64,000 nucleotides of DNA from Parasphingorhabdus cellanae (GTDB lineage: Bacteria; Pseudomonadota; Alphaproteobacteria; Sphingomonadales; Sphingomonadaceae), in contig NZ_CP071794.1 of NCBI RefSeq assembly GCF_017498565.1, positions 2,036,001-2,100,000 on the forward strand, written 5' to 3'. Below, in pieces: positions 52,368-60,182 of the stretch. Numbering within the stretch: position 1 is the first letter of the stretch; the number at the start of each line of letters is the position of its first letter. The position numbers and the translations under genes are program-made. The notes beneath the pieces were generated by a model. The model saw only the letters and a program-made list of their open reading frames with translations, did no database searches and was not told the origin of the DNA.

Positions 52368-53480
52368 TCAGATGGCAAATGAAGGCGTTTGGGTTCGAAG
52401 CAGTGAAGCATTTTCCTGAGTTTCGGATATATTATTGCAGTCGCTATCATCGACTAAACGGGCTTGTTTGATCGGTTGCACCAATATCAGACTCAAGAAA
52501 TATCCGATAATCGCGCTAGCGCCATATCCAACAATTGGTGTGGGATATGCACCCATTGCCGCAGCCGCAATCAGGACAAACCAGCAAACCGCGAACGTGT
52601 AGTGGACCACAGTTCGCTCGTTTTTTGGAACAAATAGCACTGGGCAAACCAATGCTATGCAACCAATCCAGAGTAATAGCCCGATCATGATGTTGATATC
52701 AAAGGCTGTCCAAAGAATATGATCTACAAATGGTACCGCCGGCAAACGGTCCGGCAGAAACAATGTTGCTGCGAACGCGATCGCACAGAAAAGAACCGCG
52801 CTGAAAGTCCATTTACCTGGTCGCATCCAACAGACAATAGCAACTGCCACAAACAGCATCGCTGCCATCGCGCGATCAGGTTGAAGGGCCATTGCGGAAC
52901 CAGCTAAAAGGACCGCCAATGTGGTCCAGAAATTTTGAATTCTCGCAAAGCTAAGTGCGATCAGTGGCAGAAGAATGAGGCTGGTTTGAACGAAAAAAGG
53001 CCCCACCAATAGCCACCGTCTTGCGTCTGCGATGGCGGTGCCAAACATAGCGGTGCCAAACAGACCTAAGGACCCCATTACCGCGATCACGGTGACAAAA
53101 TTGCTTGTCATGCGTACAGACAGTTTCACAGCAATGGTCAACAAAATGCCAATGAACATCGCTGCTCCGTTGACGATTATCATTGTCAACGGAGCGCCGG
53201 AGACAAAAAGATAAGTCAATCCGATCAGGCACGCTATCGAGCCTGCGAAGAATGTCGAAAAAGTGAACCTATCTTTCATAATATCACTCCATGTTTTTTC
53301 CGGTGAGATTTTCAATTCCAAATGAAAGCGACAGCAGGCAATCAGACATCCCAACGCGAAAATTGCGGCTTCCCTGTCCTTGTCAAAGCATGAAATTTCA
53401 GCGCGCATGGCCTGCGCCCATTTTTTGCGATGATCGGGCGTCAGATGATCGATCAGGCGCATGATGCGGTCGCGCATCAT
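52368..53480 (-). CDS. Polytopic membrane protein coupled to PadR
   Basis: 370 residues. The first 70 form a soluble N-terminus (MRLIDHLTPDHRKKWAQAMRAEISCFDKDREAAIFALGC); then about nine membrane helices. A segment LAGSAMALQPDRAMAAM resembles, weakly, the QPD motif of FtsW/RodA proteins. The gene overlaps padR by 4 bases, a frequent arrangement in which PadR controls its membrane partner. Function unknown. Confidence 0.65.
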   Translation of the reverse strand: MMRDRIMRLIDHLTPDHRKKWAQAMRAEISCFDKDREAAIFALGCLIACCRFHLELKISPEKTWSDIMKDRFTFSTFFAGSIACLIGLTYLFVSGAPLTMIIVNGAAMFIGILLTIAVKLSVRMTSNFVTVIAVMGSLGLFGTAMFGTAIADARRWLLVGPFFVQTSLILLPLIALSFARIQNFWTTLAVLLAGSAMALQPDRAMAAMLFVAVAIVCWMRPGKWTFSAVLFCAIAFAATLFLPDRLPAVPFVDHILWTAFDINIMIGLLLWIGCIALVCPVLFVPKNERTVVHYTFAVCWFVLIAAAAMGAYPTPIVGYGASAIIGYFLSLILVQPIKQARLVDDSDCNNISETQENASLLRTQTPSFAI

Positions 53481-53785
53481 AGGGATTCCGGTTTCAGCTG
53501 CGGCGCGAATGTTGAATCGTTTTCGTCAATCAGACTCTTCGCCAAGATACGGCCCGCCGCCGACAGACTATAAATATGACGCGGAGGCCGGCCCTCGACG
53601 CCTGATTCCTGCCAATGAGAAACAAGGATGCCACGGTCTTCCAGCCTAGCCAGCATAGGATAAAGCGTACCGGGCTTTATTCCGGCCATTTGCATAATCT
53701 CATAGCCATACAGCCCCTGAGGAGCATCAAGTAAGGACATTAAAGCCAATCTGGCGGCCTTTGAAGGTTTCCTCGTTTTTCGCAT
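53477..53785 (-). CDS. PadR-family regulator
   Basis: 102 residues of winged helix: LALMSLLDAPQGLYGYEIMQMAGIKPGTLYPMLARLEDRGILVSHWQES and the wing GRPPRHIYSLSAAG, typical of PadR. It precedes and overlaps the membrane-protein gene. AT-rich palindromes directly upstream may be its operator. Confidence 0.85.
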   Translation of the reverse strand: MRKTRKPSKAARLALMSLLDAPQGLYGYEIMQMAGIKPGTLYPMLARLEDRGILVSHWQESGVEGRPPRHIYSLSAAGRILAKSLIDENDSTFAPQLKPESL

Positions 53786-53792
53786 ATTTGCT

Positions 53793-53810
53793 TATATCGA
53801 TATATATCGA
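53793..53810. promoter_or_regulatory. Overlapping palindromes upstream of padR
   Basis: TATATCGATATA (53793-53804) and TCGATATATATCGA (53797-53810) are both perfect palindromes, 8 bases before the padR ATG. Likely the autoregulatory PadR operator, covering the ribosome-binding region. Confidence 0.5.
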
Positions 53811-54146
53811 GTTAATGTCAATATATTGTGATGGGATAGATGGAAAAACCCAATCCAAGGTGTTTGCTCCAACATTGCAGCGTCCACTTTTGCGCCCTTA
53901 GCGGACTCTCGCTATGATTGTTGCGAAGCCTATAACTTGATGTCTAGTTGATGATAGGATGAACTGTTGGAATGGCCGCTTCATTTTTCGATCAATAAAG
54001 ATGCAGCAGCGTGATTGTTACCAGATTTGAATCTAGTCTTCCAATATAGATATGTCTTTGGTTACGGTCAGAGTATAAACGATTTTCTTGCGATCCGCCT
54101 GGTGCGCATGCCCTTCCGGCCAGGCGAATATCTTCTTGGTCCTTTT
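53811..54146. other. Intergenic stretch, no gene recognised
   Basis: 336 AT-rich bases. Short open frames on the plus strand (54015 onward) lack ribosome sites and family features. No repeat or terminator seen. Confidence 0.5.
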
Positions 54147-54617
54147 TCAAACCTCTTCTTCTACTTCCGCATTGTCAAACTGCTCCAACTTGCAGGATGA
54201 TATTGCGCCACTCTTTTCTTGGACCATAACAACGCGGGTGGAATGTTCGCTGTGAAACGGAAAGGATATTGTCTCAGGTAGTGTCCACTGCACCGCACTG
54301 GCCCATTTTCCTTCAGCTGGTTCTCCATTTTCATTCAATGCTGGCCGAAATCGACCGTTCATGCTCATTGACCGGCAGGTTTGGAGATCAAGCGAAGATG
54401 AGCCACTCGATCCCGTAACCACACATGATTTTACTCTACCGTTTGTTCCAATAGTCAACAGGAACTCAGTTCTGCCTTCTATGCCAAGGTTTCTAGCGTC
54501 TGCAGGATATTCGTTTGAATTTACCCAGGTTCCAGGGTTAGTCGCCGGTTCCGCAAATTTTGAACTTCCGACAGTCTGTGAAACCATTGCGATTGCAGTA
54601 ATGAACGTAAACATCAC
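54147..54617 (-). CDS. TonB C-terminal-domain-like secreted protein
   Basis: 156 residues. Signal peptide (about 1-17), then NPGTWVNSNEYPADARNLGIEGRTEFLLTIGTNGRVKSCVVTGSSGSSSLDLQTCRSM, the TonB C-terminal pattern (YPADA...G..G, with an SCVV...TC pair) but without a membrane anchor or proline-rich spacer. So it is not a classical TonB. Role unknown. AT-richer than its neighbours. Confidence 0.65.
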   Translation of the reverse strand: MMFTFITAIAMVSQTVGSSKFAEPATNPGTWVNSNEYPADARNLGIEGRTEFLLTIGTNGRVKSCVVTGSSGSSSLDLQTCRSMSMNGRFRPALNENGEPAEGKWASAVQWTLPETISFPFHSEHSTRVVMVQEKSGAISSCKLEQFDNAEVEEEV

Positions 54618-54717
54618 GAATAAATTCTCCCGAGGAACTCATGGTCAAATACCGAGAATCTGAGAATTTGTCGATCAAATCCCGCACATCAAAATTGTAC
54701 TTCTGGTAAAGCCAAAA

Positions 54718-54741
54718 GGCCCCGGAAACCAATCCGGGGCC
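54718..54741. terminator. Bidirectional hairpin terminator
   Basis: GGCCCCGGA / TCCGGGGCC around a 6-base loop, flanked by AAAA on the left and CTTCAT on the right. It separates the MaoC-containing lipid block from the TonB-like gene and marks the right edge of the AT-rich insert. Confidence 0.65.
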
Positions 54742-54767
54742 CTTCATAAATTCGCTATAGCTTTAGC

Positions 54768-55226
54768 CTACCCCACCACAATCATCGCCAGCGACCGCGC
54801 GATTAGCGCAGGGGTTTCGACGCCGTCAATTTCCACCGTGACATCATAGGTCATCAGCCAGCGGCCCGGCTGTTTTTCCACTGCATCCACCAGCACATGG
54901 CGCGCGCGGACTTTTGATCCGGCGCGGACGGGGTTGAGGAAGCGGACCTTGTCATAGCCATAGTTGATGCCCATCACCGCGCCTTCGAGGCCCAGGGTCA
55001 CGCCATAGGACATGGCCGGCATCAACGAGAGCGTCAGCAATCCGTGGGCGATGGTGCCGCCAAAGGGTGTGTTCTTGGCTTTTTCCTCGTCGACATGGAT
55101 GAACTGGTGATCTTCGGTGCAATCGGCAAATTTGTTGATCCGGTCCTGACTGGCTTCAAACCATTCGGACACGCCGACTTCCTTGCCTTTCCAAGATTCC
55201 AGTTCTTCGGCTTTGATTATTGGCAT
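54768..55226 (-). CDS. MaoC-family hydratase
   Basis: 152 residues from ATG 55226 (GAGGAGAAAG upstream), rather than the ATG at 55241 that overlaps the ribosome site. Hotdog fold: ADCTEDHQFIHVDEEKAKNTPFGGTIAHGLLTLSLMPAM contains the hydratase 2 motif with D and H. It probably hydrates an R-specific enoyl-CoA. Confidence 0.88.
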   Translation of the reverse strand: MPIIKAEELESWKGKEVGVSEWFEASQDRINKFADCTEDHQFIHVDEEKAKNTPFGGTIAHGLLTLSLMPAMSYGVTLGLEGAVMGINYGYDKVRFLNPVRAGSKVRARHVLVDAVEKQPGRWLMTYDVTVEIDGVETPALIARSLAMIVVG

Positions 55227-55281
55227 GTTCTTTCTCCTCAATTTGGTTTTCTGACCTTTCCAGGCCGCTCTAGTCTCCCAC

Positions 55282-55350
55282 CGCGCTTATGCTGAGCTTG
55301 TCGAAGCATAGTGGCAAACACCCTTCGACAGGCTCAGGGTGAGCGCGCGG
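55282..55350. repeat. REP-like repeat, family 1, copy 3
   Basis: Arms GCTGAGCTTGTCGAAGCATA (near 55291) and CCCTTCGACAGGCTCAGGGT (near 55321) in the gap between the MaoC and SDR genes. Confidence 0.78.
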
Positions 55351-55370
55351 GATGGCCCGGGAACAACCCC

Positions 55371-56285
55371 TCAGCCCTTCATGACTTCCTGCATCCGGCG
55401 GAAGAATTTGCCGCCCTGTCCGCCGCCACTGGCATATTCCTGCATCCCGGTTTCGTCGAGAATCTGATCGATATTTGCGGCAATGGCTTCGGCATTGCGA
55501 TCGGCTTCCGGCAGCCAGATACCCTCTGTCTCAAGGATTTTTGCGGCTGCGAAACCGCCCGCTCCCGCCGTCAAAATCGTCTTCGATGGCGCGCCGTCGC
55601 TGCACAGATAGACCACGGCAGGCGTCACCGCTTCGGGAACCAGCAATTTCAAGGCTTCTTCCGGCATGATGTCTTCGGTCATGCGGGTGGCCGCGACCGG
55701 AGAGATACAGTTGGTGTGAATGCCTTTGCCCGCGCCTTCCTGATGCAGGCTGTTCATGATGCCAACCAGCGCCAGTTTCGCGGCGCCATAGTTGACCTGA
55801 CCGAAATTGCCGTAGAGGCCCGTGGAGGACGTCGTCATCACGATCCGGCCATATTGGCGTTCGCGCATATGGTCCCACACCGCCTTGGTGCAATTGGCGC
55901 TACCGGTCAGGTGGACGTCCATGACAAACTGGAAATCTTCCATGCCCATTTTGTGGAAGCTCTTGTCGCGCAGCACGCCGGCATTGTTGACGAGAATATC
56001 GACATGGCCCCATTTCGCGATCGCATCAGCGACCATTTTTTCAACCGCTGGCATATCGGTGACGCTGCACCCGGCGGCCATCGCTTCGCCGCCTTCGGCT
56101 TCGATCTCTGCAACAACCTGCTCGGCCACGGTTGCGGAACCGCCAGTGCCATCACGCGCACCGCCGAAATCGTTGACGACCACCTTTACGCCGCGCCGCG
56201 CGAGTTCCATCGCATGCTGCTTGCCGAGCCCGGCACCGGCGCCGGTGACAATGGCTACGCGATCATTAAATTCTACTGTGCTCAT
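55371..56285 (-). CDS. SDR, multifunctional-enzyme-2 dehydrogenase-like
   Basis: 304 residues, longer than classical SDRs. TGAGAGLGKQHAMELARRGVKVVVNDFGGARDGTGGS with the long VNDFGG loop, NNAGVLRDKSFHKM and catalytic YGAAKLALVG are features of the dehydrogenase domain of 17-beta-HSD4/MFE-2 proteins. Together with the adjacent MaoC hydratase (MFE-2 hydratase-like) it reconstructs the two activities of MFE-2 from separate genes. Confidence 0.87.
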   Translation of the reverse strand: MSTVEFNDRVAIVTGAGAGLGKQHAMELARRGVKVVVNDFGGARDGTGGSATVAEQVVAEIEAEGGEAMAAGCSVTDMPAVEKMVADAIAKWGHVDILVNNAGVLRDKSFHKMGMEDFQFVMDVHLTGSANCTKAVWDHMRERQYGRIVMTTSSTGLYGNFGQVNYGAAKLALVGIMNSLHQEGAGKGIHTNCISPVAATRMTEDIMPEEALKLLVPEAVTPAVVYLCSDGAPSKTILTAGAGGFAAAKILETEGIWLPEADRNAEAIAANIDQILDETGMQEYASGGGQGGKFFRRMQEVMKG

Positions 56286-56323
56286 GGGGTTTTCGCCTCT
56301 CGCTTTTCATAGGGATGAATATA

Positions 56324-56343
56324 TTGCGCCGACGGATGCGCAA
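56324..56343. promoter_or_regulatory. Inverted repeat TTGCGC-N8-GCGCAA upstream of the SDR gene
   Basis: Perfect 6-bp half-sites, 39 bases upstream of the SDR start codon. A possible regulator site; not similar to the TTAA-type operators. Could be chance in GC-rich DNA. Confidence 0.3.
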
Positions 56344-56400
56344 TCAATCCAGATGAGTCAAGCCAAGGCGTGTGGATTCACTGGCCGATTCACCGCCCGA

Positions 56401-57936
56401 TTATTTGGTGGCTTTCTTGCGACCCCTGCCTGCCGTAGCGGCAGGTTTGGTTATGCGCTTTTTTGGTTTTTTTGCCGCAGTCTTTCTCGGCCGCGGTTTT
56501 TTGCTCGCAGCCGTCTTTGCTTTTTTCGCCGCCGCCATAAGCGCCTTGAAGCTTTTCTCCGCCATCGCAACATAAGTGGCCGGATCAGGCAGCATTTCCC
56601 GATCTGCCGTAATCGTCAGCATCACATCACCGTGATAGCTGGTGACCGTGTGGAAAACGCCCATGCCATCGGTTGGCAATCCCATCCCGAAGGACCGTTT
56701 GAGCTCGGAACCGGCAAAATACATCGCAATCGGCGGGCCGGGCACATTGGTCACAACCGTGTTAATCTGCGGCAATGTGGTCTGCCCCAGCCCCATCCGC
56801 GAGGCCAGTTTGGTTGCGGCGGCGGTCAAACCGGCAGGCATGGCGCCGCTCAGTTCCATCAGGGCTTTGGCCCCAACCGCTTCGTTCATTTCCTTGGACC
56901 GGCTGGTCTCTTTGGCGACAAATTCCAGACGCTTGGCCGGGTCGGCAATATGGGTGCCCAATCCCACCTGCATCATCGATACCTGATTACCGCCCGCCGC
57001 ATCGCCATTGCTGTCGCGCAGCGATACCGGCGCACCGGCTTTCAAGGTGACTTCCGGCAATTCTCCCTTGCTATCGAGATAAGAGCGCATCGTCCCGCCA
57101 ACCACGGTCAGCATGACATCATTCACCGTTGTCCCCGGAAAAGCCGTCCGGATAGTCTTGATATCGCCCAGCGTAAACGCGGTCGCATCATAGACCCGGT
57201 GCGGTGACATCTTTTTGTTCAATCGGGTTTTGGGCACCGCAGTGGCCGCTCCCTCTTGCTGTTTATTCTCACGGGCAAAATCAAATATTTGCTTCGGTAC
57301 CGGCAACAGTTTGCTCAGCGTTTTCAGTCCCCGTACCGGATTGGCGATATTATTGACCTGCGCCTTCGCCAAAAGGGTCAAGTCATTCGGCGGTGTTTCG
57401 GGTTTCCATTTGGTATCCCATTGGCGCGGCGTCATTTTCGCATCAGCATCATGAAGCGCCAATGTCATTTGCAATCCCGATTGCCCGTCCATCGCCGCGT
57501 GATGGAATTTGTGCAGGACGGCAAAGCTGCCCTTTGGCACGTCCTTCACATTGTCGAGCCCTTCAATCACCGTGAATTCCCAAAGCGGGCGGTTCATGTC
57601 CAAAGGCCGCGCATAAATTCGTGCCGCCTGAATACACAGCTGCCGCCAGTCGCCCGGTTGCGGCAAGGCGATATGACGGACATGATATTCGAGATCGAAA
57701 TTCTCGTCCTCAATCCAATAGGGATGGTCAAGGTCCAGCGGCACGCGGAGCAGTTTCTGACGGAAAATCCGTGCGCCGTCCAAGCGGCCTTCAATATAGT
57801 GCAAAATATCTTTGAACCCGACCTTGCCGCCGGGAGCGGTTGACGGATCATAGATCAGCAACTGGCCAATATGCATCGGCGTGTTGCGTGTTTCCGTATA
57901 GGCAAACATCGCATCGAGCGCGCCCAGCTGTTCCAT
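56401..57936 (-). CDS. WS/DGAT acyltransferase with lysine-rich C-terminal tail
   Basis: 511 residues. Wax ester synthase/diacylglycerol acyltransferase: HHAAMDG at 145-151 is the catalytic HHxxxDG, and NDVMLTVVGGTMRSYL and VVTNVPGPPIAMYFAG are family motifs. The enzyme esterifies acyl-CoA to alcohols or diacylglycerol for storage lipid. The last 45 or so residues are Lys/Ala/Pro-rich (AAKKAKTAASKKPRPRKTAA and on), unlike most homologues, and resemble histone H1-like or phasin tails. Fits a lipid block that also makes or degrades acyl-CoA. Confidence 0.88.
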   Translation of the reverse strand: MEQLGALDAMFAYTETRNTPMHIGQLLIYDPSTAPGGKVGFKDILHYIEGRLDGARIFRQKLLRVPLDLDHPYWIEDENFDLEYHVRHIALPQPGDWRQLCIQAARIYARPLDMNRPLWEFTVIEGLDNVKDVPKGSFAVLHKFHHAAMDGQSGLQMTLALHDADAKMTPRQWDTKWKPETPPNDLTLLAKAQVNNIANPVRGLKTLSKLLPVPKQIFDFARENKQQEGAATAVPKTRLNKKMSPHRVYDATAFTLGDIKTIRTAFPGTTVNDVMLTVVGGTMRSYLDSKGELPEVTLKAGAPVSLRDSNGDAAGGNQVSMMQVGLGTHIADPAKRLEFVAKETSRSKEMNEAVGAKALMELSGAMPAGLTAAATKLASRMGLGQTTLPQINTVVTNVPGPPIAMYFAGSELKRSFGMGLPTDGMGVFHTVTSYHGDVMLTITADREMLPDPATYVAMAEKSFKALMAAAKKAKTAASKKPRPRKTAAKKPKKRITKPAATAGRGRKKATK

Positions 57937-58031
57937 GATTATCCCCTCGTGATTCTTGTTGGCACGACCTTAAGTCAGAATGATTAAAGAAGCGAATCGG
58001 TTAAGCAAACAGCGCCAGGCAATTAATGCAG

Positions 58032-60182
58032 TTAGTTACTTAACGAGGCTTCACTTCTGAACAAGCGTGTGACTTTATCCAGCAAAGCGCCCGCCACCGA
58101 ACGCCCTGTTGCTGATATTTCCACGCTGCCGGGGGTTAACTGCAACGCCTCGCCATCCTTGTAGGTTTTTTTCGAGGCGATCAGGCGCACACGGTAAAGC
58201 GCCGCACGGGGCCGCAGGATATTCTCGTCCTTGTCCGAGGCGATGGGACCGCCATTGACCGAGGCCAATATCGGCTGATCAATTCTCTCCACCGCATTGG
58301 TCGATTTCTCAACCAGCATCGCGGCCCGCGATGCCTGTACCGGATCATCGGGAATGAAGCGGCCGCGCGCGTCTTTGGATATCCGCCAGATATCGTCTTC
58401 ACTGACATAGGCCTGAATATCATAGTCATCGGATGTCACAATATAGGCAATGGGCTCCGCCCCGCCCAGCCAGCGCCCGCTGTGAATATCCGGCGACAAA
58501 TCCGTCACAATCCCTGCAATGGGTGCGCGCAGGATGAGCCGTTCACTGCGCAGTTCGAGGCCGCTGAGCTGATCCTGTTCCTGCTTGAGTTCCCGTTCGA
58601 GAACCATGCGGTTGGACAGATCAATCTCGTCCGCCGCGCCGCGACCAAATTGCAGTTGCAGGTTGGCAATTCTGACCTTGGTGGCCGCGATGGACTGTTC
58701 CAGCTCGGGAGCCGAGAGTTGGATCAACGGTGTTCCCGCTTTCACTCTTTCCCCATTTTTGACGAATATCTTTTCGATCTTGCCCGGATCACCGGCAACA
58801 ATCGGGGATGCGCCAATAGGGGTTAACACGGCCGGCGCGCTGATATGGCGGTCGAGTGGCAAGAGACAGAGTAAAAGCGTTATGCCGCTTCCAACCAACA
58901 GCAACCGCGTCCGCGATGTAGCCAAGATCCGGTCCTTCATACTCGCCCAGACCTTGAATTCCGAAAGCACCGGACGGGCAATGAACACGGCAATTTCAAC
59001 AACGAACAGGATCACCCCGAGCAGTTTGAAAAACAGCGTGTAGACCAACAGCGCAATACCGATGAACAGGAACAGGCGGTAGATCCAGGTCATCCACGCA
59101 TAGACGATCATCCCACGGCGCAATCGGTCGGGCACCTGTTCGGGTGCTTCATCGCCCAAAGCAAACAGCATCTCACGCAGCCGCCAGCGGCCCAAAGCAA
59201 AGGCGCGTGGCTGCAGATTGGGCACTCCGAGCCAGTCGGACAGCACATAATAGCCGTCAAAGCGCATGAACGGATTGAGGTTGATCGCGAGGCTCATCAC
59301 CCAACTGGTGGTCGCAAGAATGAAGGCAACGCTGCGGAGCATACCGTCCGGCAGCAGTACCCAGGCCATGGTCGCAAGGCCCGCGATCATCAGCTCGACC
59401 GTGACGCCGGCACAATCGATCATCAGCCGCTGCTTGCGCGAGGTCAGCCGCCACGCGCCGGATGTATCGGTATAGAGGACGGGCATCATCACCAGAAAGC
59501 TGACCCCCATGCTCGGCACCCGGCAGCCAAAGCGGGTGGCGGTATAGGCGTGGCCCAGCTCATGGAGAATCTTGATCACAAACAGGCCGATCCCATAGGC
59601 GATGAGACCCTGCCAACTGAAGAAATAGAGAAAGGATGCAAGGAAGCTGTCCCACTGGCGCGAAACCAGAAACAGGCCGGTGAGGGCCAGCAAGGCGAAG
59701 AAGGTCAGGGCCGGATAGGACCAGAGCGGCGCAACCTTGTCGATCGTTCGTTCCAGAAAAGCCGCCGGTTTGACAATCGGGATGCGGATGAACAGATAAT
59801 TATCCAGCATCCATTTCCACCAGGCCTTTTTCGCCGTTTCCCGTTGCTCCGTAAAGCTCGCGACTGTGTCACCCATTGGTGTGACGGTGAGGCTGTTGGT
59901 CAGGGAAAAGTCGACGACCTGACCAAAGGCGTTGTTGATTTCTTCCTCGTCCAGACCTTCGGCGACAAGATCATCATTGACCTTCGCCAGATCACCGGAT
60001 GCCCAGCGGGAGAGGATGCGATATTCAATTCTGCCCAATTGAAAGAACAGATGCCGCACCGGGTCAAACAGAGTCCAGCTGGGCGCGCCGGTAACCAGAG
60101 CCGCGCCAGGCTCAATCCGCAATTCTTGCCGCAATGGCGGCAATAAGGGCCGTTCCGGTTCGACAGACGCAGCGGCAGTCAT
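58032..60182 (-). CDS. PqqD-like domain, M50 zinc metalloprotease and HlyD arm in one protein
   Basis: 716 residues. Residues 34-105 look like a PqqD-type winged helix (PSWTLFDPVRHLFFQLG, then IEYRILSRWASGD). A polytopic membrane core (about 150-450) carries the site-2 protease motifs HELGH at 207-211 and NPFMRFDG at 303-310, so the zinc site is complete. After a final helix (430-450), residues 455-700 form a HlyD-like periplasmic arm with a biotinyl-lipoyl motif (FVKNGERVKAGTPLIQLSAPELEQS). Known relatives are annotated as putative peptide zinc metalloproteases. Overlaps the upstream gene by 4 bases (ATGA). Confidence 0.85.
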   Translation of the reverse strand: MTAAASVEPERPLLPPLRQELRIEPGAALVTGAPSWTLFDPVRHLFFQLGRIEYRILSRWASGDLAKVNDDLVAEGLDEEEINNAFGQVVDFSLTNSLTVTPMGDTVASFTEQRETAKKAWWKWMLDNYLFIRIPIVKPAAFLERTIDKVAPLWSYPALTFFALLALTGLFLVSRQWDSFLASFLYFFSWQGLIAYGIGLFVIKILHELGHAYTATRFGCRVPSMGVSFLVMMPVLYTDTSGAWRLTSRKQRLMIDCAGVTVELMIAGLATMAWVLLPDGMLRSVAFILATTSWVMSLAINLNPFMRFDGYYVLSDWLGVPNLQPRAFALGRWRLREMLFALGDEAPEQVPDRLRRGMIVYAWMTWIYRLFLFIGIALLVYTLFFKLLGVILFVVEIAVFIARPVLSEFKVWASMKDRILATSRTRLLLVGSGITLLLCLLPLDRHISAPAVLTPIGASPIVAGDPGKIEKIFVKNGERVKAGTPLIQLSAPELEQSIAATKVRIANLQLQFGRGAADEIDLSNRMVLERELKQEQDQLSGLELRSERLILRAPIAGIVTDLSPDIHSGRWLGGAEPIAYIVTSDDYDIQAYVSEDDIWRISKDARGRFIPDDPVQASRAAMLVEKSTNAVERIDQPILASVNGGPIASDKDENILRPRAALYRVRLIASKKTYKDGEALQLTPGSVEISATGRSVAGALLDKVTRLFRSEASLSN

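Noticed and set aside
54015..54200. 61-residue plus-strand open frame
   Set aside because: No ribosome site; partly antisense to the TonB-C-like gene.
57960..58010. Sixth TTAA-type operator before the WS/DGAT gene
   Set aside because: TTAA tetramers occur there, but their spacing is not 8 bp and the inner CG pattern is missing.
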